Origin: Methylophilales bacterium LSUCC0135
GTDB taxonomy: Bacteria > Pseudomonadota > Gammaproteobacteria > Burkholderiales > Methylophilaceae
Assembly (NCBI GenBank): GCA_001704575.1
Contig: MCAW01000004.1
Location: 1-64,000, forward strand
Length of the DNA stretch: 64,000 bases
Direction of reading: 5' to 3'
This document shows positions 47,064 through 55,408 of the stretch, one piece after another. Below the pieces are notes generated by a model. It was not told where the DNA came from, searched no databases, and saw nothing but the letters and a program-made list of their open reading frames with translations. Each line of letters starts with the position of its first letter. Within the stretch, counting starts at the first letter, position 1. A program made the translations under genes and the position numbers.

Positions 47064-47576
47064 TTATTCGGACACCTTTTTCAGGTTTTCCAAACCGCTC
47101 TTGAGAATCGCCTCGACCGCCGCCTTGGCGGCAGCGTCATCCTGACCAGCAGCACCCGGGCTGGCTGGGTCCTTGCGCTTGAACATCGCACGCCAGGTAA
47201 CGACACTCTTACCGTCGCCGGCGGCTTCAACGCGGATATTGGCACTGTACTCGCGCACCGGTAACGTGCCCTCGGTAATCTCATACTTCATGAGCATGCG
47301 CTCAGCTTCAAACCCGGTCAGCACTTCCTTGACACTACCGCCATCCTTGAAAGTCAGCGTGCGGGTAGCGCCGGTTTCACCTGCCTTGCCACCAGTCATT
47401 TCTGTTTTGGCAATACCGGGATGCCAGCTCATGTCGGCATAATTACCCGCTTTCGCCCAGACCTTGTCAGCCGGTGCGTTGATTTCAACCGACTCTTTCA
47501 GACGAATCGTCTCGTCGATTGCTGCTGACGCCATGAAAGGCAATGCAAGCAGCAATGCTGCAAAAAATCTACTCAT
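47064..47576 (-). CDS. Exported SRPBCC (START-like) protein
   Basis: The 170-residue product has a signal peptide (MSRFFAALLLALPFMASA, cleavage after ASA) and a polyketide-cyclase/SRPBCC fold pattern: ETIRLKESVEINAPADKVWAKAGNYADMSWHPGI at the start (quoted in part: VEINAPADKVWAKAGNY), GATRTLTFKDGGSVKEVL and a long C-terminal helix (AAVEAILKSGLENLKKV). Such domains bind hydrophobic ligands. Start is ATG 47,576 with gaggtg upstream; a longer frame reaching 47,669 lacks a signal peptide. It is divergent from the tetR-like gene across a shared operator, so it is probably controlled by that regulator. Confidence 0.8.
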   Translation of the reverse strand: MSRFFAALLLALPFMASAAIDETIRLKESVEINAPADKVWAKAGNYADMSWHPGIAKTEMTGGKAGETGATRTLTFKDGGSVKEVLTGFEAERMLMKYEITEGTLPVREYSANIRVEAAGDGKSVVTWRAMFKRKDPASPGAAGQDDAAAKAAVEAILKSGLENLKKVSE

Positions 47577-47708
47577 TAAACACCTCATTGATGATTGATT
47601 GATAAATCCCTGAAACATCAGGCCGCTGTAATTTACCTGATTAATCTCGCGGGCAAAACCCTGAACCACAGAATTTTGCGCGTCAAAAGCAATGTAAAAG
47701 ATGCAGGT

Positions 47709-47726
47709 ATATACTCAGTAGTATAT
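47709..47726. promoter_or_regulatory. TetR operator between the SRPBCC and tetR-like genes
   Basis: ATATACT-cagt-AGTATAT is a perfect palindrome with 7-bp arms and a four-base centre, 31 bases ahead of the tetR start. Its inner 6-bp arms are identical to the site at 22,578-22,593. Confidence 0.7.
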
Positions 47727-47756
47727 TTTTGACATAAGTTCCGCTACACTTCATTC

Positions 47757-48320
47757 ATGTCGGCACTCAAACAAAAAATCCTGCTAGTTGCCTCGGAGTT
47801 GTTCCAGACCCGTGGCATCAATGCCACTGGTGTCGACACCATCGTCGCAGTTGCCGGCACGACCAAGATGACACTCTACAAGCACTTCACTTCCAAGGAA
47901 CTACTCATTCTTGAAGTGCTGAAAAAAGGCCATCTGGATTTCCAGTCCTGGCTCAACGAACAGCTTTCACGCTACAGCAAAAAACCATCCGAAAAGCTGC
48001 AAAGACTGTTTGATTTCATAGAGGAGTGGGTCAGCTCGCCGGACTATCACGGCATGGCATTCCTCAAGGCATCGGCAGAATTCCCGGAAGAAAGCAGTGC
48101 CATCCACCGCCTGTCAGCCGAGCAATCGGAGCAATTCAGGCGCTATCTGGCGAGGCTGGCAGAGGATGCCGGCGTGAAGGATTACGAAGGCCTTTCATTG
48201 CAACTATCATTGCTGATCGAGGGCGCCATGCAGGCCGAGCAAATCCGGCGTGGTTCCGGTAGCCTGAAATACGCCAAAAAAGCGGCCAAAATCCTGATCA
48301 ACGACGCACTCATGCATTGA
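47757..48320 (+). CDS. TetR/AcrR-family transcriptional regulator
   Basis: The 187-residue protein has the TetR helix-turn-helix at residues about 8-52 (LVASELFQTRGINATGVDTIVAVAGTTKMTLYKHFTSKELL, quoted here as the pattern G-I-N-A-T-G-V-D-T-I and T-L-Y-K-H-F-x-S-K-E) and a helical ligand-binding domain. The TLYKHF recognition helix is of the type found in many stress- and aldehyde/quinone-responsive repressors. A perfect palindrome lies in the divergent promoter shared with the SRPBCC gene and a second copy controls the molybdopterin oxidoreductase gene, so it is probably an autorepressor with a small scattered regulon. The inducer is unknown. Confidence 0.9.
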   Translation: MSALKQKILLVASELFQTRGINATGVDTIVAVAGTTKMTLYKHFTSKELLILEVLKKGHLDFQSWLNEQLSRYSKKPSEKLQRLFDFIEEWVSSPDYHGMAFLKASAEFPEESSAIHRLSAEQSEQFRRYLARLAEDAGVKDYEGLSLQLSLLIEGAMQAEQIRRGSGSLKYAKKAAKILINDALMH

Positions 48321-48396
48321 GACGACAGGGTCACGCAGGCTTGCCTCGGGCCTGCCGCCTGCGGATAATGCAGTTTTAACCGGACAAGCTTTCCCG

Positions 48397-49338
48397 ATGC
48401 GAACCCTAATCTGCGGCTCACTGGCTTACGACACCATCATGGTGTTTCAGGACCAGTTCAAGAATCACATCCTCCCTGAGAACCTGCAAATCCTCAATGT
48501 CTGTTTTTTCGTCCCGGAAATGCGGCGTGAATTCGGCGGCACCGCAGGCAACATTGCCTACAATCTCAAGCTGTTGAACGGCGAACCGCTGATCATGGCG
48601 ACAGTCGGCAACGACTTTGCCAACTACAGCGCGTGGCTGGCAGAAAACGCCATCACCCCTCAACATATCAGAATCATCAACGAAACTTATACTGCGCAAG
48701 CTTTCATCACGACCGATCTCGACGACAACCAGATCACCGCCTTCCATCCCGGCGCCATGCAGCAATCCCACCTCAACAGCGTGCAGGAAACCGAGAACGT
48801 CAAACTTGCCATCATCGCGCCGGATGGCCGCGAAGGTATGTTCATGCACGCACGTGAATGCGCGGAAGCCGGCATCCCATTTCTGTTCGACCCAGGTCAG
48901 GGCCTGCCGATGTTCACCGGGGACGAACTACTGGACTTCATCGACAAGGCCGACTACGTGGCCGTCAATCATTACGAAGCCGAACTCCTGCAGGAAAAAA
49001 CCGGTCTGACATTGGAAACCCTGGCAAACAAGGTCAAGGCCCTGATCGCCACGCGCGGTGCCAAAGGCTCAACCATTTACAGCGGCGGTCAACGCATCGA
49101 AATTCCTTGCGTTCAAGCAGATGCGCTGGTCGATCCGACCGGCTGCGGAGATGCTTATCGCGCCGGTTTGCTATATGGCATTGCGAGGGGGTGGGACTGG
49201 AAAAAATCCGGTCAGCTTGCCGCCGTCATGGGGGCAATCAAGATCGCCAGCCGCGGTGGACAGAACCACCAGCCCGACCGCGCTGAAATTGCCACCCGCT
49301 ACGAAAAAGCATTTAATGAAACAATTGATTTAAGCTGA
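48397..49338 (+). CDS. PfkB-family carbohydrate/nucleoside kinase
   Basis: The 313-residue ribokinase-type enzyme has the N-terminal GSLAYDTIM, the substrate-site REFGGTAGNIAYNL (near 45-58), the anion-hole and catalytic motif DPTGCGDAYRAGLL (near 246-259, base Asp near 252) and a C-terminal MGAIKIASRGGQNH segment. Proteins with this pattern are usually annotated as adenosine kinase or sugar kinase in betaproteobacteria; the substrate is not settled by sequence. The gene starts 76 bases after the tetR gene in the same direction, but a GC-rich inverted repeat (48,333-48,362) lies between. Confidence 0.85.
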   Translation: MRTLICGSLAYDTIMVFQDQFKNHILPENLQILNVCFFVPEMRREFGGTAGNIAYNLKLLNGEPLIMATVGNDFANYSAWLAENAITPQHIRIINETYTAQAFITTDLDDNQITAFHPGAMQQSHLNSVQETENVKLAIIAPDGREGMFMHARECAEAGIPFLFDPGQGLPMFTGDELLDFIDKADYVAVNHYEAELLQEKTGLTLETLANKVKALIATRGAKGSTIYSGGQRIEIPCVQADALVDPTGCGDAYRAGLLYGIARGWDWKKSGQLAAVMGAIKIASRGGQNHQPDRAEIATRYEKAFNETIDLS

Positions 49339-49366
49339 ATAACCCCCTTTCGGAAAAGTGAGGCCC

Positions 49367-49822
49367 ATGATGAAAACCACCCGCATAGTCGTTTTGATGA
49401 CACTGTCACTGTTTCTTGCAGGCTGCGCGAGCTCGCAATCCGGTAGCGTCTACAGTCGTGATGAAGCCCGCAAGACCCAAACCATACGCACCGGCGTTGT
49501 CGAAAGCGTGCGCACCGTCAAGATCGAAGGTACAAAAACGCCTGTCGGCACCGTTGCCGGTGCCGCGGTTGGCGGCATCGCCGGCAGCTCGGTCGGCGGC
49601 GGCCGCGGTGCGGCCATCGCGACCGTGGTCGGTGCCGTTGCCGGCGGCCTGGCAGGCTCGGCTGCAGAAGAAGTCATCACCCGGCAGGATGGTCTGGAAA
49701 TCACTGTCAAGCTCGACAGTGGCGGCATGGTGGCCATCGTGCAGGAAGCCGATGTCGCATTTACCCCCGGCCAACGCGTGCGCCTGATCGAATCCGGCGG
49801 CGTCACCCGCGTCAGCCACTAG
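49367..49822 (+). CDS. slyB: Glycine-zipper outer-membrane lipoprotein (SlyB/PcpY-like)
   Basis: The 151-residue lipoprotein has a signal peptide with lipobox LFLAGC (Cys near 20), a glycine-zipper 2TM region (TVAGAAVGGIAGSSVGGGRGAAIA then VVGAVAGGLAGSAAEE, about 62-105) and a C-terminal beta-rich part (ITVKLDSGGMVAIVQEADVAF, quoted in part). This is the architecture of SlyB and the Rickettsia 17-kDa antigen, which sit in the outer membrane and help stabilise it. Start is ATG 49,367 with gtgagg just upstream. A hairpin terminator follows. Confidence 0.8.
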   Translation: MMKTTRIVVLMTLSLFLAGCASSQSGSVYSRDEARKTQTIRTGVVESVRTVKIEGTKTPVGTVAGAAVGGIAGSSVGGGRGAAIATVVGAVAGGLAGSAAEEVITRQDGLEITVKLDSGGMVAIVQEADVAFTPGQRVRLIESGGVTRVSH

Positions 49823-49838
49823 CAAAGCAAGATAGCAT

Positions 49839-49866
49839 CGGTGACTGCCAGTCCTGGCAGTCACCG
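49839..49866 (+). terminator. Hairpin after the glycine-zipper lipoprotein gene
   Basis: cggtgactgcca pairs perfectly with tggcagtcaccg (12 bp, loop gtcc), 17 bases past the stop codon. Only a weak T tract follows (aacttt). Confidence 0.65.
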
Positions 49867-49879
49867 AACTTTCAAGAAG

Positions 49880-49897
49880 CTGTCACCGGCCTGTCAC
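49880..49897 (+). promoter_or_regulatory. PHO box upstream of olsB
   Basis: Two perfect repeats CTGTCAC at 49,880 and 49,891 are exactly 11 bases apart, as in PhoB sites (CTGTCAT-N4-CTGTCAT). A TAAAGT hexamer at 49,908-49,913 is placed where the -10 element of a PhoB-activated promoter belongs. The start codon of olsB is 50 bases downstream. Confidence 0.75.
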
Positions 49898-49946
49898 CTT
49901 GAATTTGTAAAGTCTTTCCTGTTTTCAATAGAACAGGAAAGCGCAA

Positions 49947-50696
49947 ATGCTGGAACGGCATCATTCCCCGGGGCTTGCTCAAGAGCCCGTTCACCTCACC
50001 TACAGTTTCGCCCGCAACCCATCCGAGGTCGCAGAAGCCCAGCGACTGCGCTACAAGGTGTTTGCCGAAGAAATGGGTGCGAGGCTCAACAGCCGTGATG
50101 GTCACGACCGCGATGGTTTCGATGCCTTCTGTGACCATTTGCTGATACGCGAAAGCAACAGCAACCAGGTGGTTGGCACTTATCGCATACTCAGCCCGGC
50201 CATGGCCAATGAAGCAGGCGGCTACTACTCCGCCGGCGAATTCGATCTGAGCCGCCTCGCACATCTTTTTGACCGCACGGTTGAAGTCGGCCGCGCTTGC
50301 GTGCACCGCGATTACCGCCACGGCGGCACCATCTCGCTGCTTTGGGCCGGCTTGGCTAAATACATGCAGATGCACCGTTATGAATACATGATCGGTTGCG
50401 GCAGTATCGGTATGGCCGATGGCGGGCACCTGGCTGCCAGTCTCTATCGCCGGCTTGAAGACAGCTTTATGGCACCGCCGGAATATCGCGTTTTCCCGCG
50501 CTGTCCGCTGCCGCTCGAAGGTCTCAACACCGGTCTGCAGGTTGCCTGCCCGCCGCTGATCAAAGGCTACCTGCGCCTGGGTGCCTATATCTGCGGAGAA
50601 CCGGCCTGGGATCCGGATTTCAATACCGCTGACATGCTGATTATGTTACCTTTGTCACGTCTGGATAAACGATACGCCACGCGTTTCATGAAATAA
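49947..50696 (+). CDS. olsB: L-ornithine N-alpha-acyltransferase OlsB
   Basis: OlsB transfers a 3-hydroxyacyl chain from ACP to ornithine, giving lyso-ornithine lipid. The 249-residue GNAT-fold protein has the family features RLRYKVFAEEMGARL (near 33), DGFDAFCDHLLIRE (near 56), VVGTYRILSP (near 72), EFDLSRL (near 93), VEVGRACVHRDYRHGGTISLLW (near 112, shown in part: EVGRACVHRDYRHGG) and a GCGSIGMADG segment. The order olsB-olsA and a PHO box in front match known phosphate-stress ornithine-lipid operons. Start ATG 49,947. A related N-acyl amino acid synthase specificity cannot be excluded. Confidence 0.87.
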   Translation: MLERHHSPGLAQEPVHLTYSFARNPSEVAEAQRLRYKVFAEEMGARLNSRDGHDRDGFDAFCDHLLIRESNSNQVVGTYRILSPAMANEAGGYYSAGEFDLSRLAHLFDRTVEVGRACVHRDYRHGGTISLLWAGLAKYMQMHRYEYMIGCGSIGMADGGHLAASLYRRLEDSFMAPPEYRVFPRCPLPLEGLNTGLQVACPPLIKGYLRLGAYICGEPAWDPDFNTADMLIMLPLSRLDKRYATRFMK

Positions 50697-50698
50697 TC

Positions 50699-51457
50699 TT
50701 GCAGCAAAAATACGCCTCACCCCTGACCCGCCTGTTGCGCACAAGCCGTATGGTGTTACACACACTGTACGGCGTTTTTATTGCCTCCGTCATCATGCCG
50801 CGGCTGAGCCCGCAACGGCGTAACCGCGTAATCGGCAACTGGTCGGCAGCCCTGCTCGACATTCTGAACATCCGTGTCGTTGTACGCGGCAATCCACCTG
50901 CGCGGGACCTGACCGGTGTCATGTTCGTCGCAAACCATGTTTCCTGGGTCGACATCCACGCCTTGAACAGCGTCATTACCACACGCTTTGTCGCCAAGGC
51001 GGAAATCCTCGACTGGCCGGTATTCGGCTGGTTCGCGATCAAGGCCAACACCCTGTTCATCGACCGCGAAAAACGTCATGCAACAGGCAAGATGACCGGA
51101 CTGACCAGAGAGGCTTTGCAGGCGGGGGAATGTATCTGTGTATTTCCCGAAGGCACGACCACGGACGGTAACGAAATCAAACCGTTTAAAGGCAGTCTGT
51201 TGCAAGCTGCCATTGATGCTGAAGCAGCGCTCTGGCCGTTCAGCATCCATTACCCGGGCGCCGGTGAAAGTGCCAATACCGAGATGGCATACTGGGGAGA
51301 ACGCAGCCTGATCGAATCCATGCGCCTAGTCATCAGGCAGCACAAACCGGTGGTGGTGCTGAACTTCGCTGAACCGATAAGGACCAGCGGCTACGACAGA
51401 CGCACGCTGGCCGCAGAGGCGCGCGCGATCATTCTTGAACGTTCAGGATTGGGTTGA
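50699..51457 (+). CDS. olsA: Lyso-ornithine lipid O-acyltransferase OlsA (PlsC-like)
   Basis: OlsA adds the second acyl chain to lyso-ornithine lipid at the inner membrane. The 252-residue protein has an N-terminal membrane helix (about 18-35) and PlsC motifs: NHVSWVDIHAL (H-x4-D near 82), KAEILDWPVFGW, IDREKRH and VFPEGTTTDGNEIKPF (near 150). The start is TTG 50,699, two bases after the olsB stop; ATG 50,750 is the alternative, dropping 17 residues. Its end overlaps the convergent apaH gene by 15 bases. Assignment to OlsA rather than general PlsC rests on the olsB neighbour. Confidence 0.82.
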   Translation: MQQKYASPLTRLLRTSRMVLHTLYGVFIASVIMPRLSPQRRNRVIGNWSAALLDILNIRVVVRGNPPARDLTGVMFVANHVSWVDIHALNSVITTRFVAKAEILDWPVFGWFAIKANTLFIDREKRHATGKMTGLTREALQAGECICVFPEGTTTDGNEIKPFKGSLLQAAIDAEAALWPFSIHYPGAGESANTEMAYWGERSLIESMRLVIRQHKPVVVLNFAEPIRTSGYDRRTLAAEARAIILERSGLG

Positions 51458-52279
51458 TACCGGCCGGGGTGCATCTTCCGCAGCACAGGCAACCTGAAAG
51501 ATCGCCTTGTCCTCCAGCCGCATGGCGGTAAGCTTGCCGCCCCACAGACATCCGGTATCCAGCGCATGCAGATCGGCACGCTGAAGCAATCCCAGCGCAG
51601 ACCAGTGACCACAGACGATCACCGTATCCGCCGACTTCCTGCCGGGCACATCGAACCAGGGCATATATCCGGCCGGAATATCACGGGGTTCACCGGAAAA
51701 TTTGAAATTCATCTCGCCCGTGGCCGTGCAGGTACGCAAACGTGTCATGGCATTGGTAATCAGCCTTAACCGGTCAACCCCGGCGAGCGACTCATCCCAT
51801 TGCACCGGCCGGTTGCCATACATCTGCGAAAGAAAATCGTGATAGCCGTTGCCGCTCAGTGTCTGCTGCACTTCTGCTGCAAGGCGCACCGCATCATCCG
51901 CGCTCCACTGCGGCAAAAGACCAGCATGCACCATCAGATAGGTATCATTTCGATAAACGAGTGGTTGCTCGCGCAGCCAGCCGAGTAACTCGCCAGCATC
52001 CGGCGCATCCAGCAAGGCCTGCAAGGTATCGCTGGCATGCAGCGAAACATAGCCCTCGGCAACGGCAAGCGCATGCAGATCGTGATTGCCCAGCACCAGC
52101 ACCACCTGTTGGCGGTGTTGATATATCCAGCGAAGCATTTCGAGCGAACCTGAACCGCGATTGATGACATCACCGACCAGCCACAAATTATCCATCTGCG
52201 GCTGGAAACCAATTTTTTGCAGCAACTGCTGAAATGAGTAATAGCAGCCCTGAATATCGCCGATTGCGTAGGTTGCCAT
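51443..52279 (-). CDS. apaH: Diadenosine tetraphosphatase ApaH
   Basis: ApaH hydrolyses Ap4A to two ADP and also removes Np4 caps from RNA. The 278-residue symmetrical hydrolase carries the metal motifs AIGDIQGCYY (near 5-14), LVGDVINRGSGS (near 34), LGNHDLHAL (near 63), MVHAGLLPQW (near 115) and CGHWSAL (near 225), and LDTGCLWGGKLTAMRL near the end, as in E. coli ApaH. Convergent with olsA. Confidence 0.96.
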   Translation of the reverse strand: MATYAIGDIQGCYYSFQQLLQKIGFQPQMDNLWLVGDVINRGSGSLEMLRWIYQHRQQVVLVLGNHDLHALAVAEGYVSLHASDTLQALLDAPDAGELLGWLREQPLVYRNDTYLMVHAGLLPQWSADDAVRLAAEVQQTLSGNGYHDFLSQMYGNRPVQWDESLAGVDRLRLITNAMTRLRTCTATGEMNFKFSGEPRDIPAGYMPWFDVPGRKSADTVIVCGHWSALGLLQRADLHALDTGCLWGGKLTAMRLEDKAIFQVACAAEDAPRPVSTQS

Positions 52280-52295
52280 AAGGAGTGTCTTGACT

Positions 52296-52319
52296 AGCCG
52301 CAGCCATCAGACTGCGGCT
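52296..52319. terminator. Hairpin between apaH and the cytochrome gene
   Basis: agccgcag pairs with ctgcggct across an eight-base loop, 12 bases past the cytochrome stop codon. No T run follows in either direction, so function is uncertain. Confidence 0.35.
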
Positions 52320-52330
52320 ATGTGGAGAGT

Positions 52331-52816
52331 TTAGAAGCCTGCGCCCGCCTCATTGGCCATATATACCACGGCCGCTGCCACCTCGTCATCGGAGAGCGCA
52401 GCATTGCCGCCTCGGGCCGGCATCATGCGAATACCTTCGATCGCATGTTTGATCAATGTATCCTTACCCTGTGCGATACGTGGCCCCCATGCCGCCTTGT
52501 CGCCAAACATCGGCGCTCCCATCGCACCGCTGGCGTGACACGCCAGACAATTCTGCTGATAGACCTGATCACCGGAGAGCGCTACTTTCTCTGCGTCTGC
52601 TGCAACCACCTCGACCTGGGCGACCGGCCTGATACGCTCTTCGACCTTTGCCATGGCGATAGCGGGATCAGTATCGGGCACCTGGGCTTCATCAACACCC
52701 ATGAACAGTTTGACGACCAGAATGATCGCCAGTAACGGGGCAAGCAGGCCGCCCAGAATTGCTATCAGAACCTGAGAGATATTTGTCTTTGGAAAATCGT
52801 CGTGCTGGTCACTCAT
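52331..52816 (-). CDS. Membrane-anchored c5-type cytochrome
   Basis: The 161-residue protein has one N-terminal membrane helix (about 15-38), a linker, and a small class-I cytochrome c domain with haem site Cys90-Leu-Ala-Cys93-His94 and axial Met in the IRMMPARGGNAALSDDEVAAAV segment. The GAPMFGDKAAWGPRI and PARGGNAAL pattern is that of cytochrome c5. It faces the periplasm and would carry electrons between membrane complexes. The tRNA-Arg and mobile element start just beyond on the other strand. Confidence 0.92.
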   Translation of the reverse strand: MSDQHDDFPKTNISQVLIAILGGLLAPLLAIILVVKLFMGVDEAQVPDTDPAIAMAKVEERIRPVAQVEVVAADAEKVALSGDQVYQQNCLACHASGAMGAPMFGDKAAWGPRIAQGKDTLIKHAIEGIRMMPARGGNAALSDDEVAAAVVYMANEAGAGF

Positions 52817-52877
52817 GATAAAAAGGCCTAAACATTTTTGAAGCCCTGATTATACTGACAAGGCCGAACAGACAACA

Positions 52878-52906
52878 AGGACAAGCTGCGCGGCGTTTGC
52901 TATAAT
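52878..52906 (+). promoter_or_regulatory. Promoter of tRNA-Arg
   Basis: A perfect -10 element TATAAT (52,901-52,906) has AGGACA 17 bases upstream (four of six matches to TTGACA). It lies 24 bases ahead of the tRNA. Confidence 0.6.
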
Positions 52907-52930
52907 TCGCCGCTGCTTCAGCATCTTGTG

Positions 52931-53006
52931 CGCCCGTAGCTCAGTTGGATAGAGTGTTGGTTTCCGAAGCCAAAGGTCACAGGTTCGACTCCTGTCGGGC
53001 GCGCCA
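52931..53006 (+). tRNA. tRNA-Arg(CCG), likely attachment site
   Basis: A 76-nt cloverleaf: acceptor gcgcccg with cgggcgc, D arm agctcagttggatagagt, anticodon loop ttccgaa giving CCG, T arm acaggttcgactcctgt, CCA encoded. A tyrosine-recombinase gene begins 87 bases downstream in the same direction, so the 3' part of this tRNA is the probable attB/attL. No second copy of its 3' end was found in the window. Confidence 0.96.
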
Positions 53007-53093
53007 TATAAAACAAGGGCTTGCCTCAAGACCGCAGCAGCAGCCAACCAGAAAAATCCCGAAGTGACACAGTTTTGACACACTGAGGGCAAA

Positions 53094-54059
53094 ATGGCTT
53101 CTATAGCAAAGCGTGCAAATGGTTGGCAGGCGCAAATCCGCAAAAAAGGTTATCCGAATATATCCCGAAGATTTGATAAGAAAAGTGATGCTGAAGTTTG
53201 GGCGCGCAATATCGAATCTGAAATGGACCGAGGTATCTTTACTGACCGGACAGAAGCAGAAAAAACTTCGTTCGGCGATATCCTTAATCGCTACCTATTA
53301 GAAAAATCCCCAAAAAAACTTGGCTATAGGCAAGAAAAGTCTAGGATTAATCTACTGCTTAAACATCCTTTGTCAGCAAGGCCCCTAGCAACACTGAAAT
53401 CATCTGATTTTGCAGAATACAAAGAATTAAGGCTGCAAAAGGTATGTGGCACAACGGTCAATAAAGAATTAAACCTAATTTCTAAGCTGATTGATACGGC
53501 AAGGAAAGACTGGGGTATACCTATGGGCAACCCCACAACACTAGTCAGCAGGCCTAAAAATAACCCGCATAGGGAGCGACGCGTCACAGATGAAGAAGTA
53601 TGTGCATTGGTTGGGCATTCCCTATCAAGCGAATTAAAGTCTATTATTTTGTTCGCAATTGAAACGGCTATGCGTCGAGGTGAAATATGCAATGCCAAAT
53701 GGGAGCATCTAGACGAAACAAAAAGCATACTGCTAATACCCCATACAAAAACCGGTGCCCCACGACAAATACCTTTATCAAACAGAGCACTAAACATTCT
53801 GCGCTCTATAGGTAGAAGAGATGGGGCAATATTCGTATTAAAGGCTGACAGCATCTCTCAGGCGTTCGAGAGAACTTGCAAACGCGCGAACATCAACGAT
53901 TTACATTTCCATGACTTAAGGCATGAGGCAATTACTCGCTTTTTTGAAAAGGGCCTTAACATGATGGAAGTAAGTGTCATAAGCGGCCACAAGACGCTAT
54001 CGATGCTTAAACGCTATACGCACTTGAAGGCTGAGGATATAGCTAAAAAACTAGTTTAA
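53094..54059 (+). CDS. Tyrosine recombinase / site-specific integrase
   Basis: The 321-residue protein has an N-terminal AP2-like/SAM-like arm and core-binding region (about 1-150) and a catalytic domain with Arg near 194 (AMRRGEICNAKW), the H-x2-R box HDLRHEAITR near 272, and HKTLSMLKRYTHL with the nucleophile Tyr near 308. All catalytic positions are present, so it should be active. The start is ATG 53,094 without a strong Shine-Dalgarno sequence. Its position directly after tRNA-Arg fits integration there. Composition is AT-rich relative to the chromosome upstream. Confidence 0.95.
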   Translation: MASIAKRANGWQAQIRKKGYPNISRRFDKKSDAEVWARNIESEMDRGIFTDRTEAEKTSFGDILNRYLLEKSPKKLGYRQEKSRINLLLKHPLSARPLATLKSSDFAEYKELRLQKVCGTTVNKELNLISKLIDTARKDWGIPMGNPTTLVSRPKNNPHRERRVTDEEVCALVGHSLSSELKSIILFAIETAMRRGEICNAKWEHLDETKSILLIPHTKTGAPRQIPLSNRALNILRSIGRRDGAIFVLKADSISQAFERTCKRANINDLHFHDLRHEAITRFFEKGLNMMEVSVISGHKTLSMLKRYTHLKAEDIAKKLV

Positions 54060-54100
54060 TAAAGTTGAATCTTCAAAAAACATGATATTTCCGCTTTCGT

Positions 54101-55093
54101 ATGGCATTAATGAAAAAGGGGTTAATAGTGGTCGGCAAAAACACATGTTTGCATGGTCAGCACGAAACCAGACAAGCAAGTATGGTCAGTAGGGTTGAGT
54201 TATCTGATGATGAATGGAAGAGCATTGATGCAATTATTCTGGAAAACAAAATTCGATTTGAGCTTAGTTCAAAAAAGTATGATCTATCTCAAATCCAGAA
54301 ATTGATACCCGTCATATACGATAGTAGATCCCTTGATAAAATAAATGATCTAAAACTAAGTATTAAATTGCTTATGGTTAAAGCTTATATCCTGAGATAT
54401 GGTGGCAATCAAATTACCGAAGACATAAAATGCTTTATCAATAAGCAATATAAATTATCCAATAAAGAATGGCATGTTATTGAAACAGATCTCTCAAAAA
54501 AATCTATCGACGATAAATTAAGAAATGAGATTAATGATCGACTTTCGATGATTGCCCATTACCGAAAAGAATATTTTTACAAAAACGTCAATCTTCAGGA
54601 TATCAAGCGTTCGCTTAGAGCAATAAAAAAACTTTCGCCAGTTGAAGCTACTGAAGCCTACAAAAATATTGATGCTAGTTCTGTCGCTTATATTGACGCA
54701 GAAATATGGAAGAAAAAACGATTACTGCCAGAGGCTATTTTCAATGAGGAATATTTTGAATTCACCGAAGCAGGATTCTTGGATATAAATCAAATTGCGT
54801 TTAAAAGACTTTCAAATCTTATCTTGACTGGTAAAGCAATCATTGAAGCCGCAGAAATAGCTTTAAAAGAATTGCCCCGCTCTGCCGGTGGCAAACCCTT
54901 GCAATCCCACAATGACGATATCGCAAAACTCGCACAGGAAATATGGGATAGACTTGGTTGCCATGGCAAGGCCTATGCAACAGAGGATGAAGGTAGCGAT
55001 CTAACTCGCTTTGCAGGAATCTTGTTCGAAACGGTTAACGGCTTCAGCAACGCAAGTAGCATTTCAAAAATCATCAGAAAAATCAACAAGTAA
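54101..55093 (+). CDS. Unknown 330-residue protein of the mobile element
   Basis: No domain is recognised. The sequence is strongly helical, Lys/Ile/Glu-rich in residues about 30-230, with no signal peptide or membrane helix. The C-terminal 100 residues differ in character (LPRSAGGKP, then HNDDIAKLAQEIWDRLGCHGKAYATEDEG, quoted in part as DIAKLAQEIWDRL), and end with SSISKIIRKINK. Start choice is open: ATG 54,101, ATG 54,110 or ATG 54,182; none has a convincing ribosome binding site. Base composition is the lowest-GC of the window. It lies between integrase and AlpA, where satellites often carry accessory or defence cargo; function cannot be assigned. Confidence 0.75.
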   Translation: MALMKKGLIVVGKNTCLHGQHETRQASMVSRVELSDDEWKSIDAIILENKIRFELSSKKYDLSQIQKLIPVIYDSRSLDKINDLKLSIKLLMVKAYILRYGGNQITEDIKCFINKQYKLSNKEWHVIETDLSKKSIDDKLRNEINDRLSMIAHYRKEYFYKNVNLQDIKRSLRAIKKLSPVEATEAYKNIDASSVAYIDAEIWKKKRLLPEAIFNEEYFEFTEAGFLDINQIAFKRLSNLILTGKAIIEAAEIALKELPRSAGGKPLQSHNDDIAKLAQEIWDRLGCHGKAYATEDEGSDLTRFAGILFETVNGFSNASSISKIIRKINK

Positions 55094-55179
55094 CTGAGCA
55101 GGTAAGGTTACGTCCTTTTTCAGGCTGTAAAATCATATCTATCGTGTGAATCGTATTAACTATATGAAGGCGATTCAAC

Positions 55180-55404
55180 ATGCATACAACATCAAGCATC
55201 GAATCCTCGATGCAAAATCCAAGCAACATCTTTTTATCCGATGTGCAAATAGCAAAGCGCTACGGCGTTAGCAGACAAACCGTCTGGCGCTGGACATCAA
55301 GCAACCCTGATTTTCCCAAACAGATCAAATTTAGCCGAGGTTGTTCGCGGTGGCGTCAATCCGATCTTGAGCGCTGGGAAACCCTGCCAGCTTCGGAGGG
55401 TTAA
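55180..55404 (+). CDS. AlpA-family regulator / excisionase
   Basis: The 74-residue protein contains an AlpA-type winged helix-turn-helix (FLSDVQIAKRYGVSRQTVWRW then NPDFPKQIKFSRGCSRWRQSDLERW, residues about 18-68). Such proteins control integrase or excision genes of P4-like and other integrated elements. Start ATG 55,180 with gaagg upstream. It opens the replication block of the element. Confidence 0.87.
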   Translation: MHTTSSIESSMQNPSNIFLSDVQIAKRYGVSRQTVWRWTSSNPDFPKQIKFSRGCSRWRQSDLERWETLPASEG

Positions 55405-55408
55405 TCAG

